From contig NZ_CP047159.1 in the NCBI RefSeq assembly GCF_019551475.1, positions 2,108,001 through 2,172,000 on the forward strand: a stretch of 64,000 nucleotides of DNA, given 5' to 3'. Shown here in pieces: positions 36,155 through 44,429 of this stretch. Numbering within the stretch: position 1 is the first letter of the stretch; the number at the start of each line of letters is the position of its first letter. The stretch comes from Prevotella sp. Rep29 (GTDB lineage Bacteria > Bacteroidota > Bacteroidia > Bacteroidales > Bacteroidaceae). A model generated the notes under the pieces. That model did no database searches and was not told the origin of the DNA. It saw only the letters and a program-made list of their open reading frames with translations. The position numbers and the translations under genes were made by a program.

Positions 36155-37105
36155 TTATGTTATTTTTTTGAAGAATTCAGCAGTAGGTGTGGAAAAGTTT
36201 AGTTTTTTTCTTGGCCTACGGTTTATTTTATGTTGTATTCTCTTTATTTGTTCCTCTGAAATATGTTTAAAGTCAGTTCCTTTTGGTATATATTGCCTGA
36301 TGAGTTTGTTGGTGTTTTCTATGTTTCCTTTCTCCCATGATGAGTATGGATGTGTGAAGAAGATCTTTGTTTTGAGTCTCTCTGCTATGTATTTGTGCTC
36401 AGCGAACTCACTTCCGTTGTCTGTGGTAATACTTTTTATCCTTCCTATGTACGGTGTCATCATGGCTACTACGGTTTTTGCCAGCTGCTTTGCGTTTTTC
36501 CCGTGTCTGAGTTTTCTCATCATGAAGAAGTCCCGGCTTCTCTCGACAATTGTAACGATTGCCCCTTTTCCGTCCTTTCCGATGATGGTGTCCATTTCGA
36601 AATCCCCGAATCGTGTTCCGTCAGCCTCTTCTTCCCTCTGTTCTATCATTACCCTGTCCTTTATGGCAGTATGTGCAGTTTCGGCAGTCCTTCTGATGTT
36701 CTTCAGGCGGTGCCTGCAGTGTTTGTAGAGTTCTCCTCCGCACTTGCGGTCAAATCGGATATATTGATAGATGGTTTCTACTGAAACGCACTTTTCTCCA
36801 TTCCTTTCCATCCATCCCTTGATTTGTTCCGGCGACCACTGCTCACACACCAGGAGTGAGACGATTCTCCTTCGCATATCTATGGAGAACTTGCGGTGTC
36901 TCCTCATCCTGTGCTTACGCTCGTCACACTTATGCTGGGCTATACCATAATGGTAATGGTGTGTGCCTTTGTTGCGTTTCAACTCACGATAGACTGTGCT
37001 GTAATGCACTCCTATCGTATCAGCGATGTCTTTTATCGCTACATTCTTTTGCCGTAACACGAAAATTGTGTACCTTTGCTGTGAGGTTAGTTGATGATAC
37101 ATCAT
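36155..37105 (-). CDS. IS30-family transposase
   Basis: 316 residues and intact. An N-terminal helix-turn-helix (LTSQQRYTIFVLRQKNVAIKDIADTIGVHYSTVYREL) is followed by a DDE integrase core. The three acidic residues are found in FGDFEMDTIIG, in the TTDNGSEFAEH segment and in WEKGNIENTNKLIRQ. The length is close to that of the IS4351 transposase of Bacteroides. The start (MMYHQLTSQQ) lies close to the right end, as usual. As no frameshift or internal stop is seen, the element could still be active. Confidence 0.95.
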   Translation of the reverse strand: MMYHQLTSQQRYTIFVLRQKNVAIKDIADTIGVHYSTVYRELKRNKGTHHYHYGIAQHKCDERKHRMRRHRKFSIDMRRRIVSLLVCEQWSPEQIKGWMERNGEKCVSVETIYQYIRFDRKCGGELYKHCRHRLKNIRRTAETAHTAIKDRVMIEQREEEADGTRFGDFEMDTIIGKDGKGAIVTIVERSRDFFMMRKLRHGKNAKQLAKTVVAMMTPYIGRIKSITTDNGSEFAEHKYIAERLKTKIFFTHPYSSWEKGNIENTNKLIRQYIPKGTDFKHISEEQIKRIQHKINRRPRKKLNFSTPTAEFFKKIT

Positions 37106-37130
37106 TACAATACAAAGTTAACTAATCTTT

Positions 37131-37153
37131 GGGAGACAGCAGTCTCCCTTTTT
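37131..37153 (+). terminator. Terminator-like hairpin inside the IS right end
   Basis: GGGAGAC (37131-37137) pairs with GTCTCCC (37142-37148) around AGCA, followed by five T. It would block transcription entering from the left side. Confidence 0.7.
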
Positions 37154-37325
37154 GCTTTTTTTTTGTATTGCTACTGGTGAATCAATGTCTCGCCGGGGCT
37201 GTCTGCCCCTTGCCGACAGCGTTCCACGAGTGTTTTACATGGTTGAGGGCTTACAATTGAAAACCATTTGCACTTCTTATTGGAACTTATGGATGCACCC
37301 GCCATAAAAAAACAAATGAATTTAT

Positions 37326-37356
37326 TTTGTTCTGCGCTCGGTTTTCATTATCTTTG
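37326..37356 (+). promoter_or_regulatory. Promoter upstream of the RHS remnant
   Basis: TTTG at 37326-37329 and TATCTTTG at 37349-37356 with 19 bp between them. It lies 7 bases before the ATG at 37363, too close for a normal leader, so translation may start further down or be leaderless. The rest of 37178-37325 shows nothing recognisable. Confidence 0.6.
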
Positions 37357-37362
37357 CCGAGT

Positions 37363-37638
37363 ATGATACGCTTCTCCGACTATAGCAAGCATGTTTATAC
37401 GTACGATGCGAAAGGCAAAAAGCTTCGTGCGGAGTACCACACGCCGATTCAGCCATATAAGTACAACGGTAAGAAGTTAGACCGCCATCATGGGTTGGAT
37501 TGGTATGATTATGGAGCAAGGTGGGATGTCTTGACAAACATATTCAATCAAATAATGAGTCATCCGACATGGAATACAACAACTGATACTTATAAAAAAT
37601 TAATGTTAGAGTATAAAAATAAATTATTACGGGAATAA
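37363..37638 (+). pseudogene. Internally deleted RHS-repeat protein remnant
   Basis: 91 codons. The reading begins with HVYTYDAKGKKLRAEYHT, a YD-repeat, and jumps to PYKYNGKKLDRHHGLDWYDYGAR, the start of the RHS-associated core. In full-length Bacteroidota RHS proteins these parts are far apart, and the core goes on with a long conserved stretch. Here the sequence changes after DYGAR into an unrelated Asn/Lys-rich tail and stops. So this is a shortened copy, or a cassette tip joined to an RHS end. It is AT-rich compared with the flanking genes. An orphan lipoprotein gene follows 12 bases later. Confidence 0.6.
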
Positions 37639-37649
37639 ATATTAAAAAG

Positions 37650-38243
37650 ATGAAGAAATTATTAATTGCCACTTTAGTATTCCTTTTGTTTGCTTGCTCC
37701 GATGAATACGTTTTGCATGCGAATTTAACCGAGGTTAGCGATAAAATAAAGGTAAGGACAGACGAAATGGATAATGATTATTTTATAAGAAGTATATTGA
37801 CTCACCATTTGGTTATAAACAAATCCAATGACTCCATATTCATTCCAATAGGCTATCCATACGATAGCCCTATTACAGTCGGTATCAAGTCAAGGCATTC
37901 ATTGAAAATATCTAGGTTCCATGATGTTTGTAGTCGGTTTAATGGCTACCGTAGTAATTGTAGATATAATTATTTTGCACCGGGTGATAGTATTTCTATT
38001 GAATTATGGTTTCACGTATCTCCCCAAGACAGTACTGGTAGTGAATGGCTACAGAATGTTTCAACCAAGGAACTGGTGTCAAAACTGGAAATAAAAATGA
38101 ACAAACCAACGGAAGGAAAAGACATAGATAGAATTCCAGACATTATCTTCAATAATGATACAAACGACATATTAATTAATCCTATAATAAGGGTGCGCAA
38201 AGACACAATCAAGGGAGAAGCCAGAGACGCATGCAGACATTGA
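37650..38243 (+). CDS. AT-rich orphan lipoprotein next to RHS fragments
   Basis: 197 residues with a lipoprotein signal peptide; the lipobox is LFAC at about residues 13-16. The mature part reads like an extracytoplasmic strand-rich domain (HHLVINKSNDSIFIPIGYPYD, NYFAPGDSISIELWFHV). No family can be named. Its base composition is much richer in A and T than that of the flanking core genes, which points to recent acquisition. It lies between two RHS-like fragments, so it could be an immunity or accessory gene carried with an RHS toxin tip. That is a guess from position. The C-terminus runs into the second RHS fragment in another frame. Confidence 0.6.
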   Translation: MKKLLIATLVFLLFACSDEYVLHANLTEVSDKIKVRTDEMDNDYFIRSILTHHLVINKSNDSIFIPIGYPYDSPITVGIKSRHSLKISRFHDVCSRFNGYRSNCRYNYFAPGDSISIELWFHVSPQDSTGSEWLQNVSTKELVSKLEIKMNKPTEGKDIDRIPDIIFNNDTNDILINPIIRVRKDTIKGEARDACRH

Positions 38244-38331
38244 GCATGAATACGACGGAAACGGCAATCTCGTGAAAGATTTGGACGATGAAATCCAGTT
38301 CATCGAGTCGATGATTAAGCCGATGGAATAA
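38226..38331 (+). pseudogene. Second RHS (YD-repeat) fragment
   Basis: A frame without an ATG reads HEYDGNGNLVKDLDDEI and then IESMIKPME before its stop at 38329-38331. YD-x-NGN-L-x-KDL is the classic RHS/YD repeat. It overlaps the end of the orphan lipoprotein gene in another frame. With the fragment at 37363 it shows that RHS sequence once spanned this place. Confidence 0.55.
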
Positions 38332-38345
38332 AACTACTTTTAACC

Positions 38346-38492
38346 AAATCAAGTTGATTTGGTAAGTAAATCAACTTGATTTGATCATCAATTCAACTTG
38401 ATTTGTTTTGTGAAAGTTCGACTTCTGAAAACCAAATTCACTGAATTTACTCACCAAATTCACTGAATTTGGTCTTCAATTTCACTGAATTT
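38346..38492 (+). repeat. Palindrome array, second sequence type, left copy of an inverted pair
   Basis: Seven 15-nt units with 7-nt spacers (22-bp period) at 38346, 38368, 38390, 38412, 38434, 38456 and 38478. The first three are AAATCAACTTGATTT-like. The fourth is GAAAGTTCGACTTCT. The last three are AAATTCACTGAATTT-like. From about 38383 to 38492 the sequence is almost the exact reverse complement of 45239-45348. No ARG-box-like sequences flank it at the positions used in the composite element. Confidence 0.88.
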
Positions 38493-38549
38493 GGTCGGAA
38501 ATGCCTGTGCTTTCATTTTCGTAAACCCCGCAGAAAAAACAGAAAAACA

Positions 38550-38581
38550 TTTGTCGCATTAAAATAAAATGCGTAACTTTG
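38550..38581 (+). promoter_or_regulatory. rpsO promoter
   Basis: TTTG at 38550-38553 and TAACTTTG at 38574-38581 with 20 bp between them. The stretch 38563-38587 repeats the typA promoter region (129-153) with one mismatch. The leader to the start codon is about 100 nt. Confidence 0.8.
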
Positions 38582-38684
38582 CAGCCGAATTCGGAAAATC
38601 CGATGCATTCGAGGATGTCCTGTTGTGATTAAGGCAGCCCGCATCTGAAGGATGTAATTAAAAACTTATTAATCAATTTACAAC

Positions 38685-38957
38685 ATGTATTTAAACAAAG
38701 AAAAAAAGCAAGAGATTTTCGGACAGTATGGTAAGGGCGGTGCTACCGATACAGGTTCACCAGAGAGCCAGATTGCATTGTTCTCATACCGCATCAAGCA
38801 CCTGACCGAGCATTTGAAGAAAAACCACAAAGACCACAGCACCGCACGCTCATTGACCAAGTTGGTCGGCAAGCGTCGTGCACTGCTCAACTATCTTTAC
38901 GACCGCGACATCGAGCGCTATCGTGCGATTGTGAAGGCACTGGGTCTGCGCCGATAA
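38685..38957 (+). CDS. rpsO: 30S ribosomal protein S15
   Basis: 90 residues, the normal length of S15, which binds 16S rRNA early in assembly of the small subunit. The conserved segments [38 protein letters not shown] and the end [20 protein letters not shown] are all present. It is a single-gene unit with its own strong promoter and a leader of about 100 nt, which could carry autoregulation as in other bacteria, although no specific fold is evident here. Confidence 0.97.
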   Translation: MYLNKEKKQEIFGQYGKGGATDTGSPESQIALFSYRIKHLTEHLKKNHKDHSTARSLTKLVGKRRALLNYLYDRDIERYRAIVKALGLRR

Positions 38958-39045
38958 GCACTTTGGTGCTACATGAGAAAGAATATCCCTGCAATAACTT
39001 TTTATTGTGGGGATTTTTATTAACCAATAAAAAAGACACAAAGAC

Positions 39046-39963
39046 ATGAAAAGAAAAGGAACCATATTGTTTTTCCTGATTCTCTGCATGACAGCAGCGG
39101 CACAGTCGCTTTTCGTCGGTTCATACAACATCCGCTACAAGAACAACCACGACTCCATCAACGGCGACTATTGGGGAAAGCGCTGCCAGGTTATCAGCGA
39201 CCAAATCAACTTCATGCGACCCGACATCTTCGGTGCACAGGAAGTGTTAGTGAGCCAATTACACGATTTCGACCGCACGCTGCCCGGCTATGCCCACATC
39301 GGCATCGGTCGCGACGACGGGAAAGAAGCTGGCGAATTCGAACCCATTTTCTATCGGAAAGACAAGATTCGGCTTCTCAAGGAAGGACACTTCTGGCTCT
39401 CGGAAACACCCGACCGACCAGGACTCGGATGGGATGCTGCATGTGTGCGCATCTGCTCGTGGGGACTGTTCAAAGACAAGAAGACCAAACTGAAATTCTA
39501 TTTCTTCAACCTGCACATGGACCACGTCGGAATTGTTGCACGAAGAGAGGCTGCACGGCTGGTCGTAAGCAAGATAAAAGAAATCACCGGGGGGAAACAT
39601 CCTGCTATCTTAACGGGCGATTTCAACGTTGACCAATATAACGAAATCTACCAGACATTTGCCCAATCGAATATCCTGAAAGACTCCTACACTTATGCCC
39701 GGCAACGTTTTGCGGAGAACGGCACGTTCAACAGTTTCAATCCTTATCTGATGACCGACAGCCGCATTGACCACGTCTTCGTTTCGCCGAAGTTTGAGGT
39801 TGAGAACTACGGGGTGATGACCAGTACCTATTGGACAACCGACGAGCATACTACGGAGGGGAAAGGACATGATGCTCCACGGGAGATAGGTTTCAAAACT
39901 GGCAAAATACGCTTGCCGTCCGACCACTATCCCGTCTTTGTGCGATTGAATTTCAAGAAGTAG
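39046..39963 (+). CDS. Exported endonuclease/exonuclease/phosphatase family protein
   Basis: 305 residues with a signal peptide (cleavage after MTAAAQS). The fold of DNase I-like metal-dependent phosphoesterases is clear: SYNIRYKN at the start, the metal-binding glutamate in FGAQEVL, LHMDHVGIVAR, the TGDFNVDQYNE motif, SRIDHVFVSP and the final histidine in PSDHYPVFVRL. Such exported enzymes may act on nucleic acids, sugar phosphates or phospholipids; the substrate cannot be read from the sequence. It lies close after rpsO but probably has its own control. Confidence 0.9.
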   Translation: MKRKGTILFFLILCMTAAAQSLFVGSYNIRYKNNHDSINGDYWGKRCQVISDQINFMRPDIFGAQEVLVSQLHDFDRTLPGYAHIGIGRDDGKEAGEFEPIFYRKDKIRLLKEGHFWLSETPDRPGLGWDAACVRICSWGLFKDKKTKLKFYFFNLHMDHVGIVARREAARLVVSKIKEITGGKHPAILTGDFNVDQYNEIYQTFAQSNILKDSYTYARQRFAENGTFNSFNPYLMTDSRIDHVFVSPKFEVENYGVMTSTYWTTDEHTTEGKGHDAPREIGFKTGKIRLPSDHYPVFVRLNFKK

Positions 39964-39980
39964 GAGACGGCGGTTTGCAT

Positions 39981-40412
39981 TCAACCCAAATCGGGACTGG
40001 GAATGTCGTTGCAAATCTCCCGCAAAGGCACCATGACAAAATCCCGTTCAAACATCAACGGATGCGGTATTTTCAAGTCGGGATCATCGACATGCAGGTC
40101 ATCGTAAAGAAGGATATCAATATCGATTATGCGGTCATGGTAAACGCCGTCAACCGACTTGTGGGTCCGCCCCATTTCCCGTTCAATGGCTTGCGTGCGC
40201 TCAAGAAGTTCATGCGGTGAAAGCAAGGTTTCACAACAAACAGCAATATTCACAAAGTCGTTGGGCGATTCAAATCCCCAGGGCTTGGAAACAAAATAAG
40301 CAGATTGGCGCACTACTGCACCAATCTGCTTTTTAATCAGTGTCACGGCACGACGAAGATGTCGGCGCTTCGCACCAAGATTCGAGCCGAGTCCAAGATA
40401 TACGGTATGCAA
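39981..40412 (-). CDS. folK: 2-amino-4-hydroxy-6-hydroxymethyldihydropteridine pyrophosphokinase
   Basis: 143 residues, the usual size for HPPK, which transfers pyrophosphate from ATP to the pterin precursor in folate synthesis. The start GLGSNLGAKRRHLRRAV, the segment PWGFESPNDFVNIAV and the magnesium-binding DRIIDIDILLYDD are conserved. The final HPLMFERDFVMVPL is also typical. It is the last gene of the ftsX to folK run, 17 bases after queA. Confidence 0.94.
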   Translation of the reverse strand: MHTVYLGLGSNLGAKRRHLRRAVTLIKKQIGAVVRQSAYFVSKPWGFESPNDFVNIAVCCETLLSPHELLERTQAIEREMGRTHKSVDGVYHDRIIDIDILLYDDLHVDDPDLKIPHPLMFERDFVMVPLREICNDIPSPDLG

Positions 40413-40428
40413 AGCCTCTCCTTTAAGA

Positions 40429-41547
40429 TTAGTCGTTAAGAATCAGCAACGCATCGCCATAACAACCGAAACGATAATCGTTTTTCAGCGCCAAGTCGTA
40501 TGCCTCCATCACCAAGTCATAGCCGCCGAAAGCCGCCGTTGACATGAGAAGTGTGGAGTAAGGATGATAGAAGTTGGCTATCATGGAGTCAGCAAGTCCG
40601 AAATCGTAGGGCGGGAAGATGAACTTGTTGGTCCATCCGTCATATTCCTTCAGCAACCCGTCGGTTCCTACTGCCGTCTCTGTTGCCTTCACCACGCTCG
40701 TTCCTACGGCGCAGACATGTTTTCCGGCTTTCTTCGCCTTATTCACGATATCACATGCTTCTTTTTCAATGAACATCTGCTCGCTGTCCATCTTATGCTT
40801 GGTGAGGTCTTCCACTTCAATGCTATGGAAATTGCCAAGTGCACAATGAAGTGTGATAAACGCAAAGTTGATGCCTTTGATTTCCATGCGCTTCATCAGT
40901 TCACGACTGAAATGCAAGCCGGATGCAGGCGCCGTGACGGCACCTTCATTCTTTGCGTATATGCACTGGAAGTCATCCAAATCTTCAGGTGTTGCCTTCC
41001 GATGGCTTACGATATAGTTGGGCAGCGGTGCTTCTCCGAGCGCGTAGAGCTCGCGCTTAAATTCATCGTGCGGACAATCGTAGAGAAAGCGCAACGTGCG
41101 ACCACGGCTGGTGGTATTGTCAATCACTTCTGCCACCATCGTTCCGCTCTCATCGAAAAACAGTTTGTTGCCGATTCGAATCTTGCGCGCAGGCTCCACC
41201 AACACGTCCCACAACCGCATTTCCCTGTTCAGTTCACGGAGAAGAAACACTTCTATCTTGGCATCGGTCTTCTCCTTCGTGCCGTACAACCGGGCTGGGA
41301 AAACCTTCGTGTCGTTAAAGATAAACGCATCGCCGTCGTCGAAATAGTCAAGCACATTGCGGAAATCGAGGAATACGGGCTTTTTCTTCTTGTCCTTCAG
41401 AGGTTTCCCGTTTTCATCGGTCTTGTACATGTCGATTGTCTTTGACTTCCGATGCAACACCATCAAACGGCATTCATCCCGGTGGTAAGTCGGATTGAGT
41501 GCAATCTGCTCATCTGGCAATTTGAATTTGAATTGTGACAGTTTCAT
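40429..41547 (-). CDS. queA: S-adenosylmethionine:tRNA ribosyltransferase-isomerase
   Basis: 372 residues. QueA builds the epoxy-cyclopentane ring of epoxyqueuosine on tRNA using SAM. Family segments are [26 protein letters not shown], the [14 protein letters not shown] motif and [19 protein letters not shown]. Near residues 43-59 a lysine-rich stretch ([15 protein letters not shown]) makes the N-terminal part longer than usual. It overlaps neither neighbour; truB lies 11 bases upstream. It is part of the minus-strand run from ftsX. Confidence 0.95.
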   Translation of the reverse strand: MKLSQFKFKLPDEQIALNPTYHRDECRLMVLHRKSKTIDMYKTDENGKPLKDKKKKPVFLDFRNVLDYFDDGDAFIFNDTKVFPARLYGTKEKTDAKIEVFLLRELNREMRLWDVLVEPARKIRIGNKLFFDESGTMVAEVIDNTTSRGRTLRFLYDCPHDEFKRELYALGEAPLPNYIVSHRKATPEDLDDFQCIYAKNEGAVTAPASGLHFSRELMKRMEIKGINFAFITLHCALGNFHSIEVEDLTKHKMDSEQMFIEKEACDIVNKAKKAGKHVCAVGTSVVKATETAVGTDGLLKEYDGWTNKFIFPPYDFGLADSMIANFYHPYSTLLMSTAAFGGYDLVMEAYDLALKNDYRFGCYGDALLILND

Positions 41548-41558
41548 ATCTTTCTCGT

Positions 41559-42284
41559 TTATTGTGTTTTATTCGTTTCTTCATAAGGAACAATCTCTTG
41601 TTGCTCCAACCATTTGGGAAATTCGTCGAGCGTCAGGCAATTTTCCACCCTGACATCCCCGACACGTGTACGGCGCAAAGCGGTCAGATAGGCTCCACTT
41701 CCAAGCGCCTCCCCAATATCCCGTGCAAGAGCCCTGATATATGTACCTTTACTACACACCACCCGTATGCTCATCTGCATCAGTTCGGAATCGAAATCGG
41801 TCAGTTCTATCTCGTCAATATTCAGGATTTTGGGTTTCAATTCCACCTCTTTCCCTTTGCGTTTCAGTTCGTATGCCCGCTTTCCGTCTATCTTGCAAGC
41901 GGAATAGGCTGGCGGTATCTGTTGTATCTCTCCGACAAACTGCAGAAGCGTCTCCTCAATGAGTGTCCGCGTGATATGCGCTGTCGGAAAGGTGGCGTCC
42001 ACCTCGTGTTCCATATCATAGCTCGGCGTGGTAGCACCCAGTTGCAGCGTTGCGACATATTCCTTGACGTGCGCCTGCAATTCCCCGATGCGCTTGGTGG
42101 CTTTTCCCGTGCAGAGAATCAGTACACCCGTCGCCAACGGGTCGAGCGTCCCCGCATGTCCCGTCTTCAACCGCTTCACTCCAAGATGTCGGGACAGCCG
42201 ATGGCGAACATGTGCCAAAGCTCCGAAGCTGGACATGCCGTAAGGTTTATCGATACAGATAATCTCTCCTTCCTGGAAATTCAT
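41559..42284 (-). CDS. truB: tRNA pseudouridine-55 synthase
   Basis: 241 residues. TruB makes pseudouridine in the T loop of tRNAs. The catalytic aspartate lies in the [14 protein letters not shown] motif near residue 45; the start [14 protein letters not shown] and the later [16 protein letters not shown] segment are typical. The C-terminal PUA-like extension is short, as in other Bacteroidota. It is placed between uppP (3-base gap) and queA (11-base gap), an order common in this phylum. Confidence 0.96.
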   Translation of the reverse strand: MNFQEGEIICIDKPYGMSSFGALAHVRHRLSRHLGVKRLKTGHAGTLDPLATGVLILCTGKATKRIGELQAHVKEYVATLQLGATTPSYDMEHEVDATFPTAHITRTLIEETLLQFVGEIQQIPPAYSACKIDGKRAYELKRKGKEVELKPKILNIDEIELTDFDSELMQMSIRVVCSKGTYIRALARDIGEALGSGAYLTALRRTRVGDVRVENCLTLDEFPKWLEQQEIVPYEETNKTQ

Positions 42285-42287
42285 TGA

Positions 42288-43091
42288 TTAAAAGAATGTA
42301 CTGACTAAAGTGATTGTACCAACAATGGCACAGTATATGGCGAAATAAATCAACTTTCCTTTCTTGACAATGTTAATCATCCATTTACATGCGAAACAAC
42401 CCGCAACGAATGCTGCCGTAAAACCTATGATGAGTGGCAGCAGTTCTATCTTTCCCACAGCGGCTTCCGCACTGCCTTCTATCGTTTTCTTTATGTCGAG
42501 CAGTGCCTCACCAAGGATTGGCGGGATGACCATCAGAAATGAGAACTGCGCCAATTTTTCCTTTTTGTTTCCCAACAGCAGTCCTGTGGCTATCGTACTG
42601 CCTGAACGCGACAGTCCCGGCATCACGGCACAAGCCTGTGCAATGCCGATGATGAAGGCGTCCTTCATCGTGATTTTCCCACGTTGGCGGGGCTTTGCGT
42701 AGTATGAGAATGCCAACAAACTGGCTGTCAGCAAGAGCATCAGACCGACAATCAGCAGCCCGGAGCCGAAGATTTCCTCCACCTTGTCTTTGAAGAAGAA
42801 GCCGACGATGGCTATTGGTATCATTGACACGACAATGTTTATCACATAGCGGGTCTCTTCGTTCAGTTCAAACTTGAACAACCCTTTCAGCAGCCAGTCT
42901 ATTTCTTTCCAAAGTATGACGAGCGTGGACAATACGGTCGCCACATGCACGGCAACCGTAAAGGTCAGGTTGCTCTCACCGTCGATGCCGAACAATGCCG
43001 AACCGATTGCGAGATGGCCGCTGCTTGAAACCGGGAGATACTCCGTCAGCCCCTGAATCAGTCCCAAAATCAATGCTTCAAACTCGCTCAT
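42288..43091 (-). CDS. uppP: Undecaprenyl-diphosphate phosphatase
   Basis: 267 residues with eight predicted membrane helices. The enzyme (also BacA) recycles the lipid carrier of cell wall synthesis by removing one phosphate from undecaprenyl diphosphate. Both signature motifs are present: [14 protein letters not shown] near residue 15 and [14 protein letters not shown] near residue 160. It acts in the inner membrane. Its start overlaps the end of the DUF3098 gene by 4 bases. Confidence 0.97.
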   Translation of the reverse strand: MSEFEALILGLIQGLTEYLPVSSSGHLAIGSALFGIDGESNLTFTVAVHVATVLSTLVILWKEIDWLLKGLFKFELNEETRYVINIVVSMIPIAIVGFFFKDKVEEIFGSGLLIVGLMLLLTASLLAFSYYAKPRQRGKITMKDAFIIGIAQACAVMPGLSRSGSTIATGLLLGNKKEKLAQFSFLMVIPPILGEALLDIKKTIEGSAEAAVGKIELLPLIIGFTAAFVAGCFACKWMINIVKKGKLIYFAIYCAIVGTITLVSTFF

Positions 43092-43330
43092 TTATCCTCC
43101 TCTTTCGTTTCTTTTGGCTTACGCATGATAGCATAAATCATTGACACAAAGCCTATGAAGCAGACAACCGGAGCCACCTTGATGCGTCTCACGCTGAAGA
43201 TGTCGGGGTTAAACTCCGTCTCTGTCGTCCCACTGCCACCCATCAGTATAAAACCGAGGATAACCAGCACCATGCCTGCAAGGAGCAAAATAAAGTTTGT
43301 TTTATCAAAAGCGAGATTTCTCTTATCCAT
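43088..43330 (-). CDS. DUF3098 small membrane protein
   Basis: 80 residues with two membrane helices ([20 protein letters not shown] and [15 protein letters not shown]) and an acidic and lysine-rich tail. DUF3098 proteins are found between ftsX and uppP in Bacteroidota. The function is unknown; the constant neighbours suggest a link to cell envelope or division. The stop overlaps the uppP start, indicating coupled translation. Confidence 0.88.
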   Translation of the reverse strand: MDKRNLAFDKTNFILLLAGMVLVILGFILMGGSGTTETEFNPDIFSVRRIKVAPVVCFIGFVSMIYAIMRKPKETKEEDK

Positions 43331-43370
43331 ATTTCGATTGCTATTAAGTGTTACATTATATTATATACGC

Positions 43371-44249
43371 CTATATCTTATACAAATCACCGGCAGTCAT
43401 GCGCAGGAACTTGTTGACTGACAGCCATGAACAAAGGCAGGTAATCAGTATGCCGAACAACAGGACCGCACCTGCCGTCACTGCCATCACCTCGGGCGTG
43501 ATAATCGTCAAGACGCCCGGCTCTTGCATATAGAACACATAAAGCCCGATGCCCAAGACCACGACAGCTAGGAAACCTGCCAACAAGCCCTGCTTGAAGG
43601 CGCGGCTCATAAACGGCTTACGGATGAATCCCCACGACGCGCCGACCAGCTTCATCGTATGAATGCCGAAGCGACGGGAATAAACTGCGAGGCGAACCGT
43701 ATTGTTGATGAGCACGAACGAGATGAAAGTCAGCAGCGCTGCCAACACCAGCAGAACGATAATCACGTTGCGCAGCGTATAGTTCACGCTATCTATCAAA
43801 TCCTGCGGAAACTCTATCTCCGCAATCTTGGGATTCTTCTCCAGCTCTGCCGTAATCCACTTCAACGAATCACTGTTGGCATAGTCAGCCTTCAGCTGCA
43901 TCTCCACCGAGGGAGGGAAGAAATTGACGCCGACAAACTCGGAGGGGTCAGCCCCGAGAGCCTTCTTTCCTTCTTCCAATGCCTGTTCCTTACTGATATA
44001 CTGCATGCCACTGATGTACGGACGCGACTGGAGCTCTTTGCATACCGCCTTCGCTTCTCCCTGCGTGATGTCGTCACCCAGCATCAGCGTAATCGTAAAA
44101 TCTTCCTTCACCTTTGCCGAGAGGTTCCGAGCCGTAAAAACAGTAAGGACCACCAGTCCCAGCAAGACCAGCACCATAGCCGTGCTTATGCACAAAGTAA
44201 TATCCTGCAATCCTATGTGACTGCGGGATTTTTTATGTTTCTTTCCCAT
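43371..44249 (-). CDS. ftsX: Cell division protein FtsX
   Basis: About 292 residues from the ATG at 44249, which begins MGKKHKKSRS; a start at 44303 is less likely. One membrane helix near the N-terminus is followed by an extracytoplasmic domain (VKEDFTITLMLGDDITQGE and YISKEQALEE). Three helices and the typical SRRFGIHTMKLVGASWGFIRKPF segment come next. FtsX works with the ATPase FtsE to activate cell wall hydrolases at the septum. FtsE is not adjacent here. It is the first gene of the ftsX to folK run. Confidence 0.93.
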   Translation of the reverse strand: MGKKHKKSRSHIGLQDITLCISTAMVLVLLGLVVLTVFTARNLSAKVKEDFTITLMLGDDITQGEAKAVCKELQSRPYISGMQYISKEQALEEGKKALGADPSEFVGVNFFPPSVEMQLKADYANSDSLKWITAELEKNPKIAEIEFPQDLIDSVNYTLRNVIIVLLVLAALLTFISFVLINNTVRLAVYSRRFGIHTMKLVGASWGFIRKPFMSRAFKQGLLAGFLAVVVLGIGLYVFYMQEPGVLTIITPEVMAVTAGAVLLFGILITCLCSWLSVNKFLRMTAGDLYKI

Positions 44250-44393
44250 TCCAAAAAGGATATAATACACCAAATTTCTTGCAAAGTAACGAAAAAAAAT
44301 CATTCTAAACGAGACTTTAACTACTATTAACGCTAAACTAAGTGATTATTTTCACATCCGTCCCGCATTCCCGATTATTTTCTTAAATTTGCA

Positions 44394-44401
44394 CGAAATT
44401 T
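44394..44401 (+). promoter_or_regulatory. -7 element of the radical SAM gene
   Basis: TAAATTTG lies 29 bases before the start codon at 44430. No convincing TTTG lies 19-20 bases upstream. Confidence 0.4.
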
Positions 44402-44429
44402 AATACGAAGTTTCACACGAACAGACATT

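Larger units (their letters stand above)
36137..37177. mobile_element. IS30-family insertion sequence (IS4351-like)
   Basis: About 1.04 kb. The ends share the inverted sequence CCAGTAGCAA (36137-36146), seen inverted as TTGCTACTGG at 37168-37177. It contains a single intact transposase gene on the minus strand. A GTCTCCC hairpin near the right end limits read-through. The bases just outside the ends (ATT on the left, TGA on the right) do not give an obvious target duplication, so the exact ends may be off by a few bases or the duplication may have been lost. Confidence 0.88.

Noticed and set aside
36131..37183. Target-site duplication of the IS30 element
   Set aside because: Bases outside the two ends differ (ATT against TGA), so no duplication can be claimed.
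37363..37638. RHS remnant considered as an intact small gene
   Set aside because: Two conserved RHS parts that are normally far apart are joined, and the core domain is cut short, so a relic is more likely, although the promoter is intact.
40429..41547. Lysine-rich insertion in QueA considered as a new domain
   Set aside because: It is only about 16 residues long and may be a loop variant normal for this group; it is noted in the gene entry only.
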